Below, piece after piece: positions 47,879 to 56,984 of a stretch of DNA of 64,000 nt (positions within the stretch are counted from its first letter, which is position 1; every line of letters starts with the position of its first letter). Source of the stretch: Tetramitus jugosus (lineage: Eukaryota > Heterolobosea > Eutetramitea > Acrasida > Vahlkampfiidae); the NCBI GenBank assembly GCA_937625935.1, contig OW569369.1, positions 124,001 through 188,000 on the forward strand, written 5' to 3'. The translations under genes and the position numbers were made by a program. The notes under the pieces are model-generated. The model was not told where the DNA came from, ran no database searches, and saw only the letters and a program-made list of their open reading frames with translations.

Positions 47879-50809
47879 ATGAGCACAAAGAGAAGATTTG
47901 ACGACTACGATGGGATGTACACCAATTCGCAACATGCTCCCATTTCTAACCCAACAAAAAAGTTTAGAAGCGGAGCTGATCTGGATGAAGTTCTCAAACA
48001 AAAGATTCGCTTGGAAAAATGGAAGAAAAAGCTCTCACAACACAATTTGCTCAAGAAGTTGGAGGAACAGCTCCAAAAGTTGAATTGCAAGGAAAATGTA
48101 CCTATTTCTTCAAATAATCATTCTCTCCACACAAATGACAAACAAAACAATAATTTGATGATTAACACTGGTCCCAGATTACAGGTAACAACAACAACAC
48201 GTTCCCCTACAAATCACCACAATCATGTCCCTTCTGCATCAGCAGCAGAGGGTGAAATCGATACATTGGACGCATTCATGTCAGAGATTAGCGATCAAGT
48301 CAATGAAGGGCCACAACCAAATCATGATGTTTATGATGAGGATCAAGACGATATTTCTGGCAAGACAATTACCTATGACGAGATCTTTAAGAATGATGTA
48401 GCGAACGAGGCAACTAGTGAATCAGAGACGAGTCTGGCTGTTGATGATGAGACATTCCATCAACAGTTTCTAGAGGCCATCAGAAAAAAGGAAGAGTCCA
48501 ACAGCAACAACAAGCAAACCAACGAAAAAATGCACGTTGTATCATCTGAAGAGGCAGAATCAGTCGATCAAGCAAATGATGATAGAGAAGTGTACTTTCC
48601 GGATGATGATACAGAAGACGCTGCCGCTGTTGATCACTATTTTACAACACTATATGACTCTAGTCTCGTTGCATCCACAAACTCTGCTGCAAAGAATAAG
48701 AAGGACCTGAAGCCGGTGGATCATTCAAAAATGACCTATCTGCCTTTTAGGAAGAATTTTTATATTATCCCGCGTGAGTTGAAAGAATTATCATCGGAGG
48801 AAGTGTACAATATGAGAAAGGGAATGTCCAATATTCGTATCAGGGGCAAAGGATGTCCCCCTCCAGTGAAAACATGGGTCCAATGCGGTTTGGATGATTC
48901 TACACTGAGTATTATTGAAGGACTTGGATACACTCATCCGTTTCCCATTCAAGCTCAATCCATACCATGTATCATGAGTGGTAAGAATGTGATTGGTATC
49001 GCAAAGACAGGTTCAGGAAAGACTCTTGCCTATGTTTTACCCATGATCCGTCACATATTGGATCAACCTCCGCTGAGAGAGGGAGATGGACCTATCGGTC
49101 TAATTATTTCTCCCACTCGTGAACTGGCAACACAAATCTATGCCGAACTCCTCAACTTTTCCAAGTCACATGGCCTGAGAGCTGTTTGTGCATATGGCGG
49201 TGCCAGTATTGCCGAACAGATTGCTGCTCTAAAGAGAGGTGCACATTTAATTGTTTGTACACCAGGTAGAATGATTGATCTCTTGTGTGCCAATCGTGGA
49301 AGAGTGACAAATTTGGCTCGTGTAACATATATTGTTCTGGATGAGGCTGATAGAATGTTTGACATGGGTTTCGGTCCTCAGGTGACAAGAATTGTAAATA
49401 ATGTGAGACCTGACCGACAAGTGGTTCTCTTTTCAGCTACATTTCCAAAACCGTTGGAAGCATTAGCCCAGCAAACACTCAAGGATTCTATTGAAATTAT
49501 TGTTGGTAGTCGTTCTGTTGTTGCTGAAAATATTAAGCAATATGTGGAGTTGCGTGATGAGAGCACAAAGTTTTTACGCTTATTGGAACTGTTAGGTGTT
49601 TGGAGAGACAAGGGTAATGTTCTGATTTTTGTGGACAAGCAAACTGAGGTTGGTAACCTATATAAGGATCTGTTGATGGCTGGATATGAAACATTGTGCA
49701 TGCATGGTGGTATGGACCAAGTAGATCGTGATGACACAATTCAACAGTTTAAAAAGAAGGAAAAAACGATTATGATTGCTACTTCAGTGGCAGCGAGAGG
49801 TCTTCATGTGGATGACTTGGTATTGGTGGTCAACTATACAGTGCCTAATCATTATGAGGATTATGTTCATCGAGTCGGTCGTACAGGAAGAGCAGGTAAA
49901 GAAGGAACAGCATATACATTTGTTACTCCAGATGAAGAGAGATATACACCTGATCTCGTCAAGGCATTAAAACAGAGCAACAACGAAGTACCACCAGAGC
50001 TCGAACAAATTGCAAAACAATTCTTGGAGAAGAAGAAGGGTGGATTGGTCGGCAAGCAATATCCAACCAAATTGAGTGGATTCACCGGATCTGGCTTCAA
50101 GTTCGACTTGTCAGAACAGAATAAGAAGAAAGAGGAAATGAGACGTCAAATGAAGACTCTTGGTGTCGAAGAGACGACCGTCGAGTTATTGAGTGACGAT
50201 GAAGATGAGAAGGAGAAGGAAGAGGACGTAGACTCCATGATCAAACACGTGAAGAAGGGTGAAGTCGTTGCTCCAACTCCAGTCTCTGCACCAATTACAA
50301 TCATTCCTCATGCCACAATACCAAAAGTCACAACAGGGATGAGCGCCGTTGAGAAGGCCAAAGCTTTTGCCAGCGCGCTCAATATTACGACGTCGTTCGA
50401 AGCGGCTAATATCCCTCTCGCGAATGCTTCGGCTGCGAGTGCCACTTCACTTCACACACCTCCCAACACGGCTATCCTTCCCAATCCGACAGCTACAAAT
50501 CAAGACCATTATGAGACCGAGATTGAAATCAATGACTATCCTCAGCAAGCCCGTTGGGAGGTGACACACAAGGATGCCATGTACGAAGTGCATGAATACA
50601 CTGGCGCAGAGGTAACAACAAAGGGTATCTACGTTGAACCAGGACATACCGTACCAACTGGCGAACGAAGACTTTATTTGCTCGTAGAAGGACCAACACA
50701 TGAGTCTGTACGTCGAGCACGTATGTTTATCAAAAGAAAGTTGGATCAGGCAAGAATCAGAGCAGAGAGCACGGAAACACGAACGGTAGGACGGTTCTCC
50801 ATATTTTGA
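47879..50809 (+). CDS. DDX46: DEAD-box RNA helicase DDX46/Prp5
   Basis: A 976-residue intronless spliceosomal helicase. The acidic, Lys-rich N-terminus precedes the Prp5-type entry FRKNFYIIPRELKELSSEEVYNMR. RecA1 has the Q motif region (YTHPFPIQAQSIP), Walker A AKTGSGKT (374-381), PTRELA, TPGRMID, DEAD (488-491) and SAT. RecA2 has ATSVAARGLHVDDL and HRVGRTGRAG. The C-terminal domain (YETEIEINDYPQQARWEVT...GRRLYLLVEG-like) is the KH-like tail specific to DDX46/Prp5. It remodels U2 snRNP during branch-site recognition, relevant to the CTAAC branch sites in this genome. Confidence 0.95.
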   Translation: MSTKRRFDDYDGMYTNSQHAPISNPTKKFRSGADLDEVLKQKIRLEKWKKKLSQHNLLKKLEEQLQKLNCKENVPISSNNHSLHTNDKQNNNLMINTGPRLQVTTTTRSPTNHHNHVPSASAAEGEIDTLDAFMSEISDQVNEGPQPNHDVYDEDQDDISGKTITYDEIFKNDVANEATSESETSLAVDDETFHQQFLEAIRKKEESNSNNKQTNEKMHVVSSEEAESVDQANDDREVYFPDDDTEDAAAVDHYFTTLYDSSLVASTNSAAKNKKDLKPVDHSKMTYLPFRKNFYIIPRELKELSSEEVYNMRKGMSNIRIRGKGCPPPVKTWVQCGLDDSTLSIIEGLGYTHPFPIQAQSIPCIMSGKNVIGIAKTGSGKTLAYVLPMIRHILDQPPLREGDGPIGLIISPTRELATQIYAELLNFSKSHGLRAVCAYGGASIAEQIAALKRGAHLIVCTPGRMIDLLCANRGRVTNLARVTYIVLDEADRMFDMGFGPQVTRIVNNVRPDRQVVLFSATFPKPLEALAQQTLKDSIEIIVGSRSVVAENIKQYVELRDESTKFLRLLELLGVWRDKGNVLIFVDKQTEVGNLYKDLLMAGYETLCMHGGMDQVDRDDTIQQFKKKEKTIMIATSVAARGLHVDDLVLVVNYTVPNHYEDYVHRVGRTGRAGKEGTAYTFVTPDEERYTPDLVKALKQSNNEVPPELEQIAKQFLEKKKGGLVGKQYPTKLSGFTGSGFKFDLSEQNKKKEEMRRQMKTLGVEETTVELLSDDEDEKEKEEDVDSMIKHVKKGEVVAPTPVSAPITIIPHATIPKVTTGMSAVEKAKAFASALNITTSFEAANIPLANASAASATSLHTPPNTAILPNPTATNQDHYETEIEINDYPQQARWEVTHKDAMYEVHEYTGAEVTTKGIYVEPGHTVPTGERRLYLLVEGPTHESVRRARMFIKRKLDQARIRAESTETRTVGRFSIF

Positions 50810-51806
50810 GATATTCCCAATTAAATTTTCATCGGCTTCGTCTAGATTTCATTAGTCGGTACTGTCGCGTCATTTTTTTAACTGTTCACGGGCGAAAAGG
50901 GCAGCCATTCCTCCATGTCAAGCGGAACTAACAAAAGAAGCGACCCGCTCTCGCATCACCTGTCTAAAATCACACGCATAAAACTACTCATTTCCTTCTT
51001 TCCACACATTCCCACACAAAAACAATCAGCGAAACATCATCTCTCAACGCAACGTATTTTGTAGCTCCATTTTTTTGTTGTCATACTTCCTGTTTCAATT
51101 GTTTTTGTACCTCTAATTCATGAATAAGCGCATCGTCCTATTCAATCACGTTCTTCAGACATTTTGAGCCCAACGACTAACCGACTTCCAGAACTTGAAA
51201 ACTCTCCGCCGAAGGTTCTCTTCTCAGATGATGATACCCCCCTGTTCACGTTGGGTAGTTTGGCCTCCCATATAAAAACAACACAAATAACACACAAAGC
51301 AACAACAACCAAACAACAATAACCGACTAACCACAACAACTATTTAGAACTCACACATTTCTTTTTTAAACTGAATAGGTGTAGCTTCAACGGCAACAAG
51401 ACGACTCAAGGTCCACCAGAAGAAAGATCCAATAAAAACAAGAACTATTGTCTCGCACAGTGAGGCAGCAAAGGCATAGACTCAAGACAACTCAAGACAA
51501 GGTTTCGTCATGATGTGTGTAGTGATAGAGTGCTATCTAGTGAAAAGATGACACTGAATGTAGCAGGGAGTTCAGAGGAAGAGCTTGTTGCTACATGCAG
51601 TGTTGTTTTTTCGCTAGAGTTGCACTTCTATTGGTCTCATGTTGTGATATGACATGTGCGATCGCAAACGGAGCTTTTTTGCGCATTGTGTCACTCATGA
51701 CCTAATGTCCCAATAAGTGTGTTAACAAAGAAGGGGAAAAAATTGGCGCCAACAACTCCTGAAATTGGACAAAGTTTCATAAATATGATTTAATAGAGCA
51801 GATATC
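50810..51806. other. Gene-poor 1-kb gap with promoter signals
   Basis: This is the longest stretch without a confident gene. It contains TATAAAAA at 51271-51278 followed by a CAA-rich leader on the plus strand to about 51345, but the first plus ATG after it (51510) gives only a few codons. On the minus strand a protein-like exon may lie at 51344-51480. A perfect palindrome TTGGCGCCAA at 51743-51752 is E2F-like. A tRNA or snRNA was looked for and not found. Confidence 0.4.
51344..51480 (-). CDS. Possible terminal exon of a small membrane protein
   Basis: After a possible acceptor (CTTGAG at 51481-51482), a minus-strand frame runs 45 codons to TAA with a good hydrophobic segment (ETIVLVFIGSFFWW) and a polar tail (EATPIQFKKEMCEF). 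The composition looks protein-like and recalls the membrane segment of OPA3-type proteins, but no upstream exon or ATG could be joined with confidence. Confidence 0.22.
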
Positions 51807-53594
51807 TTAGTTTGGGTCATTACTATGATGATTGGTCATTTTGATCACTTGTTCCTTCAAAAATTCTTTAAATTGATTCAGGATGGCATTCTCTAACGTG
51901 ACTTGCAGAGAGTGATCATATCCCTTGATCGATACTCCACTTGGCATCACTGCTGGCACCGACAATGTCGTTGATATGTTGAAGTCCTCTGTTTTGATCA
52001 TGTTGTTTCCTCCTGGTGGTGTCATCATGGCTCCTGCTGCTGTTGCTGCAATTGTGGCTTGCTTCTTTTGTTCATTAGACAAGTCTTCTTCATCACACAA
52101 GAGTGATAGCGTGTCAGGAGATGGTTGTTGTGGATTCAGACTCGTGTTGGGCTTTTTTGACGGCGTACTAGTCACTGGTATAGTTGACAATGTTCCACTG
52201 ATTTGATTTGCTTGATGATGAGTGGGCGTCCTGGGTGCAACAAATGCCGAAATGTCTTCTATACTACTGTGCAGAGTCTGATGTTGATCCAAATTGTCAG
52301 CTGACGTAACAGCATGATCTCCACCATCACTGATCACACTCGTTGCATTCGTTGTCGTGGTTGCTTGAACACCAGGTTTTTGAGGTATCGTCGTTGTTGT
52401 TGTTGCTGTTGTTGTATTGCGTTGCTGTTGTTGTTGACTGATTTGTTGTTGCCATTCTCTGACAAACTTTTCCTCTTCGTCGTACGCTGTTTGAATCAGA
52501 GTCCTACACAGTGAAGCAATCACATTCGTGTCAATCATCTCTGCCAACGGTGTTGAATAAAACTGATGATGATAGTGAGGCGGCAACAATGACGGTGGTA
52601 GTGGTGGTGGTACACCTCCTCCTATTCCTCCTCTGTCACTGTTGTCTACAGATGATACTTTTGATAGATTACCACTATTATTATTGTTACTACTATTGTG
52701 ACGATTCGGTGTAGATCGAGCAGTCTTGTTTGATGACGATGACGACGACGACGAAGACGTATAGTTTGTCATTTCTCCACTACCACTACCACTACCACTT
52801 CCACTTGATTTGAGAAGAACTTGGGACAATTCATCACATCCCTCATAATTCTTGCATCCAATGCATCGACAACTCTCTGTACATCGTCTCCCATTCTGAA
52901 AACATTCACAATACCGTTTTAAACAACCTGATTTCTTACATGAACATCCCTTTCCACTACTCGCATGACCATGTGTATGATGATGATGAGAATGATGAGA
53001 ATGAGATGAAGAAGATGATGAAGATGATGGTGATTGGAGAGAAGAGAGTGATAGTGAGAATGGCAGTGATGATGATGATGATGATGACGATGAAGAGTTT
53101 GATGATGGTAATGGTGGTGCAGATGATTTCTTTTTCCTCTTTAATTCAAAACTTGTATTATGATTTGTATTGTTGTTGTTGGATGTTATTGTCGTTGTTG
53201 ATGATGACGTACCATCATTCATCTTGATTCGTTTCGATGCATCTGGTGGTGATAATAGTACACTATGTGGTGCATTTTGAGTATTCGTATGATGAGAGTA
53301 GTTGTTCAACTGTTGTTGTTGTAGTAGGAAGAAGGCCCCTGGATGTTGTTGGTTGGATCGATTATTGTTGTTGGAAGACTCTTGAGTGATAAATGAAGGA
53401 AAAGTTTTTGTTGTTGTTGTTGTTGTTGTCGTTTGTTGATGATGATGATTGTTACTATCAATGGAGCTATGGTCGCTATTGAAGCTATGGTTGGTGTTTT
53501 GAGCTTGTGGGTTGTCTGTGAGCAAAGATGCGAATACACTATTGTTGAGTGATGGTGGGTTGTTGTTGCTGTTATTCGATGGAGGATTGTTCAT
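51807..53594 (-). CDS. LIN54/tesmin-like CXC-domain protein
   Basis: A 595-residue protein from ATG 53594. Most is low complexity (Asn, Ser, His, Thr, Gln runs; many visible as CAA, ATG or GAT repeats). Around residues 212-250 is one cysteine-rich CXC motif: [20 protein letters not shown]...CRCIGCKN, with the DNA-contacting Tyr in KRYCEC. It matches the second CXC of LIN54/TSO1 proteins; the usual first CXC and the RNPxxFxPK linker are not present. LIN54 is the DNA-binding subunit of DREAM/MuvB complexes at cell-cycle gene promoters. The C-terminal 50 residues are helical ([20 protein letters not shown]). E2F-like sites lie in its promoter. Confidence 0.75.
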   Translation of the reverse strand: MNNPPSNNSNNNPPSLNNSVFASLLTDNPQAQNTNHSFNSDHSSIDSNNHHHQQTTTTTTTTKTFPSFITQESSNNNNRSNQQHPGAFFLLQQQQLNNYSHHTNTQNAPHSVLLSPPDASKRIKMNDGTSSSTTTITSNNNNTNHNTSFELKRKKKSSAPPLPSSNSSSSSSSSSSLPFSLSLSSLQSPSSSSSSSSHSHHSHHHHTHGHASSGKGCSCKKSGCLKRYCECFQNGRRCTESCRCIGCKNYEGCDELSQVLLKSSGSGSGSGSGEMTNYTSSSSSSSSSNKTARSTPNRHNSSNNNNSGNLSKVSSVDNSDRGGIGGGVPPPLPPSLLPPHYHHQFYSTPLAEMIDTNVIASLCRTLIQTAYDEEEKFVREWQQQISQQQQQRNTTTATTTTTIPQKPGVQATTTTNATSVISDGGDHAVTSADNLDQHQTLHSSIEDISAFVAPRTPTHHQANQISGTLSTIPVTSTPSKKPNTSLNPQQPSPDTLSLLCDEEDLSNEQKKQATIAATAAGAMMTPPGGNNMIKTEDFNISTTLSVPAVMPSGVSIKGYDHSLQVTLENAILNQFKEFLKEQVIKMTNHHSNDPN

Positions 53595-53677
53595 TATTAT
53601 TGTATGTGTCTGGTGGTGAGAGTCAGGTGTAGTGGTGTCATTGACGTTTGGTGTTTTTTAGCTTGTGAATTGAGTCG

Positions 53678-53717
53678 TTTTTTTTGGCGGGAACAGTGGC
53701 AAATTTTTACGCCAAAA
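53678..53717. promoter_or_regulatory. Inverted pair of E2F-like sites
   Basis: TTTTTTTTGGCGGGAA at 53678-53693 and, inverted, TTTTACGCCAAAA at 53705-53717 lie between the LIN54-like gene (minus) and the F-box/SPRY gene (plus, ATG 53724). Confidence 0.5.
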
Positions 53718-53723
53718 GATAGA

Positions 53724-54749
53724 ATGAGAGGGATGATCATGGCCAGAGACGTCTGGGTTCATGTGGGTGCCTTTTTGACAGTTCCAGGATTAAGAGAGTT
53801 TTCCTTGGTGAGTTGCCAGTTTCACAAGCTGGTGTTTGATCAAAATGATCACACAAGCAACCTCATTTGGAAGGAACAGTGCACCTCTCTGTTGCGAAGC
53901 TTTATTGTCGATTGTTCTGTTGCCACAGAGCGAGATCCAAGGGAGAAGAAACAAAAAATCTCGGACTTTGTTGCTCAGTACTTGCAGAAGAAGATTGAAA
54001 CAAATGGGACTTCCAATTTCCTTGAACTCTATCAGAATTTATTCTGCTTTAGTTACGAGAAAATTTCTCCTTCGGTCAACTCCTTGATATTTTCAAAGAT
54101 GAATCGATCGTGTGTCAATTCAAGTTCACTGAAAGATTCATCGATGAGATGGGAGAGTATAGATGTGAATTGTGAGATGGTACCTGGATATGTGTATGAG
54201 TTTGAGTTCATAGTCCGTCACTACGAGCGAGTGGCAACAAATCAATGGATGACAATTGTTGGAGTCAGTGATGACAAAGGGCAAATAATTCGTTCAGAGG
54301 CGACAAGTAGCTTTGGTGAGTGGATTGGGCATCATGGACAAGGAATTGGAATTATTTTGGCAGACGATTCAATCATCCATCACAATATTGTCAAGCGTAA
54401 CCAATATTATACAACGCGGGACAATGAGCAACCAAAGACAGGAGATGTAATTGGAATCAGGTTTGATATGAGATTGGCTGGTGAAGCGCAAGATAAGGAG
54501 TTGCTGAGCAAGTATGCATATGTTCTATTCGGTATCACTCGCAATCAGAAAGCAATTGAACTCTTTGACAGATGTGGTTCCAAAATTGAATTTTTTATCA
54601 ATGGAGTGCCAGTCATGACGGTACCATACAGTGGACTCCCTGGACAACAATTTTGGCCTTCTATTTCTCTAATCAACAAGCAACACATTGAGGTACGACC
54701 TGGATTTGAACTTACGAATCGTTTGATGACAAACACAAGTAGCCACTAA
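53724..54749 (+). CDS. F-box plus SPRY-domain protein
   Basis: A 341-residue protein from ATG 53724. An earlier in-frame ATG at 53604 would put the E2F-like sites inside the coding region, so the later one is preferred. Residues about 5-45 are F-box-like (DVWVHVGAFLTVPGLREFSLVSCQFHKLVF). The C-terminal half (about 150-335) is a SPRY/B30.2-type domain: GEWIGHHGQGIGIILADDS, TGDVIGIRFDMR, IEFFINGVPV, and FWPSISLINKQHIEVRPGFEL. F-box/SPRY proteins select ubiquitylation targets through the SPRY face (FBXO45-like). The stop is 17 bp from the convergent HIT gene. Confidence 0.7.
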   Translation: MRGMIMARDVWVHVGAFLTVPGLREFSLVSCQFHKLVFDQNDHTSNLIWKEQCTSLLRSFIVDCSVATERDPREKKQKISDFVAQYLQKKIETNGTSNFLELYQNLFCFSYEKISPSVNSLIFSKMNRSCVNSSSLKDSSMRWESIDVNCEMVPGYVYEFEFIVRHYERVATNQWMTIVGVSDDKGQIIRSEATSSFGEWIGHHGQGIGIILADDSIIHHNIVKRNQYYTTRDNEQPKTGDVIGIRFDMRLAGEAQDKELLSKYAYVLFGITRNQKAIELFDRCGSKIEFFINGVPVMTVPYSGLPGQQFWPSISLINKQHIEVRPGFELTNRLMTNTSSH

Positions 54750-54766
54750 ACAGTATTTGGTATAAT

Positions 54767-55513
54767 TTACGAATTGTGTTTAGATCCATTCGAATTATTT
54801 CGCTCCAGTATGGCATAGTAAGCATCTCTTATGATGTTCGCAGCTGCTTGACGCTCCTCTACTGTTAGAATCCTTCCCGCGTGTTCATGCTTTTGAAAGA
54901 AATCCAACCAATCTTGTTCATTTGGTAAATCACCCTTCGCTCGAGGAATCAAGTGCAAGTGAGTATGCTGTATGCTCTGTCCACTATATTCTCCTTCTTG
55001 AAGCAACGTGTTGAAAGATTCTGTCTGATACACTTGCTGCAATGCCAAAATCACATGTCTTTGAAATTGATGAAACTCAACCACGTGCTCCAACGGAACA
55101 TCCGTAAACTTGGATATATGACTCGTGGGAATGATCAGTGAGTGCCCTGGAAACACGGGACGAATATTGTAAAGTGCCAAAAACCAGTTGTTTGGAGAAC
55201 GGACAATCAGTCCTTCATTTAGTGTTTGCTCGTCACAGAATGGACACAGTGCACGCAATAGATCAGGTGTCAAATGTTGGTAGTGTCGACGGAGCATACT
55301 GGCCTTCCATTCGTGATTGCTCTGTTCTTTCCTGTCCAATTGCAAAAAGTGTTCGATTTGTTCGGGCGACAGTGACTCTATGGGTTGACTTGTCATGGTC
55401 GATTCACATCGATGCAAATTAAGAGGGAGAGATCTTGATTGAGCGATGATACATCTCGCATGGAATACTTGCCTAGATCTTCTCCCTATGATGATTGCGC
55501 TTCGTTTGATCAT
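54767..55513 (-). CDS. HIT-family nucleotide hydrolase/transferase
   Basis: A 248-residue protein from ATG 55513. The first 38 residues (MIKRSAIIIGRRSRQVFHARC...) are basic and amphipathic, a probable mitochondrial presequence. The core has CPFCDEQ zinc-like cysteines, the NIRPVFPGHSLIIPTSHISKF strand, and the histidine triad QHTHLHLIPR (HxHxH; about residues 181-187) that carries out nucleotidyl transfer. The length and the CPFC pair suggest an APA/FHIT- or HINT-like branch; the substrate (dinucleoside polyphosphate or AMP-lysine) cannot be decided. It sits between the F-box/SPRY and ABC genes. Confidence 0.85.
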   Translation of the reverse strand: MIKRSAIIIGRRSRQVFHARCIIAQSRSLPLNLHRCESTMTSQPIESLSPEQIEHFLQLDRKEQSNHEWKASMLRRHYQHLTPDLLRALCPFCDEQTLNEGLIVRSPNNWFLALYNIRPVFPGHSLIIPTSHISKFTDVPLEHVVEFHQFQRHVILALQQVYQTESFNTLLQEGEYSGQSIQHTHLHLIPRAKGDLPNEQDWLDFFQKHEHAGRILTVEERQAAANIIRDAYYAILERNNSNGSKHNS

Positions 55514-55619
55514 CTCTTGTTTTGCAAACTTTTATTTTGTTGACCGATCCAAAATCTGTCATGTCGTTGGTGTCCTTCAATGAGGGAGGGAAGATGGACC
55601 TAATAAATACAATAGTTAT

Positions 55620-56722
55620 TTATTCAAGGGTGATATGAGTGTCGTCCTGGTATGCTCTACCTGATTGATGATCAACAGCAATCGTACTGTCATTATCGAA
55701 TCCTCCAACGTTCAACTTCTTCACTTGATGTCTCTCCAGGAGCAAGTGTGCCTCCGTAATGGCACCTGCATCAAATGTTTCATAGCTGTGTGGTTTTCGA
55801 ATCTCGGTAGCCGCAGTGAAACGACCTCTTCTGGTCTGATTCGATCCCTGTTGTCCACTTCCATATAGTTCATTCTTAATCTTTTCTCTAAACTGTCTTC
55901 TCGTGTCTTCATCGATATCCTCTACTCGGTCAATCTTTCCATCACGCATATAAATCACACGCTTGGCTGCATTCTTCAGATTGGGATCATGAGTCACCAT
56001 TACCAGCGTAATTTTTTCTTCTTCGTTCAATTGCAGCAACAGATCCATGACATTGACCGTGTTCTTCGTGTCCAAATCACCCGTCGGTTCATCCAACAAC
56101 AGAATGTCTGGTCTATTGGCAATGGCACGTGCAATTGTGACTCTCTGTTGTTCACCACCTGATAATTGACTAGGCACATGACTAAATCTCTCTCCCATGC
56201 CCACCTTGGACAACAATTCCTTGGCTCTGTTTCTTCGTTCGGATGCAGTCAAATTTCCTCTGAGAATCATTGGCATCTCCACATTTTCCAGTGCACTCAT
56301 CGTACTCAACAGATTAAACGTCTGAAAAACAAATCCCATTTTTTGTAATCGAATATGTGCCAATGTACTATCCGGTGTCTTACTACCAATCCTCGTGCCA
56401 CCAATTGTCAAATGTCCCTTTGTAGGCTTATCAATCGTTCCAATAATGTTTAACATGCTCGTTTTACTATACATGTGTGAGTGACCAGTCAAACAACAAC
56501 AACCACAACAACAACAAAGAAAGGAGAGACTTACCCGCCTCCGGATGTTCCGTAAATGATGACAAATTCTCCGCGCTTGATTTTGAAAGAGACACCTCGA
56601 AGGGCAGGAACACCTTCAATTCCCAACAAGTATGTCTTTTGAATGTTCTCTAGTTCGATAATGTATTCTGCGTTGGGGTCTTCTTCATCGTTTGTTCCTC
56701 TTTTTTGGTACAGGTTTTCCAT
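55620..56722 (-). CDS. LolD/MacB-like ABC ATPase without membrane domain
   Basis: Two exons: 56722-56535 and 56466-55620, with a 68-nt GTAAGT...TATAG intron, giving 344 residues. The intron splits codon 63 within the Walker A, which reads GTSGGGKTS (58-66) after joining. Other motifs: Q-loop VFQTFNLL, signature [14 protein letters not shown] (about 163), Walker [11 protein letters not shown] (about 183), H-loop MVTHD. The sequence from NPLEN-like [14 protein letters not shown] to the signature is that of bacterial lipoprotein/macrolide exporter ATPases (LolD/MacB). There is no transmembrane part, so it would need a partner permease. A prokaryotic origin is plausible; the intron shows it is nuclear. 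The C-terminal 80 residues are a eukaryote-type extension. Confidence 0.85.
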
Positions 56723-56933
56723 GATTAAGTTTTATTGTTGATGTTTGTTGGTTGTTGGTTTGTTGGATAAGGATTCTAATGAGGATCAGATAGAGAGATT
56801 GAGATAGATGGATGGGTATGTGTTGTTGCTAGTGTTTCTTTGTTGGGCTTCCGCAGGTGCCTTTTTCTGATTTTTCTTCTGGCGGCCAATTAGTTTGTGC
56901 GAACTCCCTTCATCTCCGATGGTCGAAGGTTCT

Positions 56934-56942
56934 TGGCGCCAG
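56934..56942. promoter_or_regulatory. E2F-like palindrome TTGGCGCCA in HAUS3 promoter
   Basis: The motif lies 43 bp before the HAUS3 ATG; a GGCGGCCAAT element lies at about 56881-56890 and GCCGCCCAAAA at about 56949. The promoter is shared with the minus-strand ABC gene. Confidence 0.45.
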
Positions 56943-56984
56943 ATTCTGCCGCCCAAAACTCTCAAAAACTAAAGGTCAAGCAGA

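Noticed and set aside
51142-51339. 65-codon minus-strand frame with a hydrophobic start
   Set aside because: It starts at TTG and is the reverse of a CAA-rich leader that follows a plus-strand TATA box.
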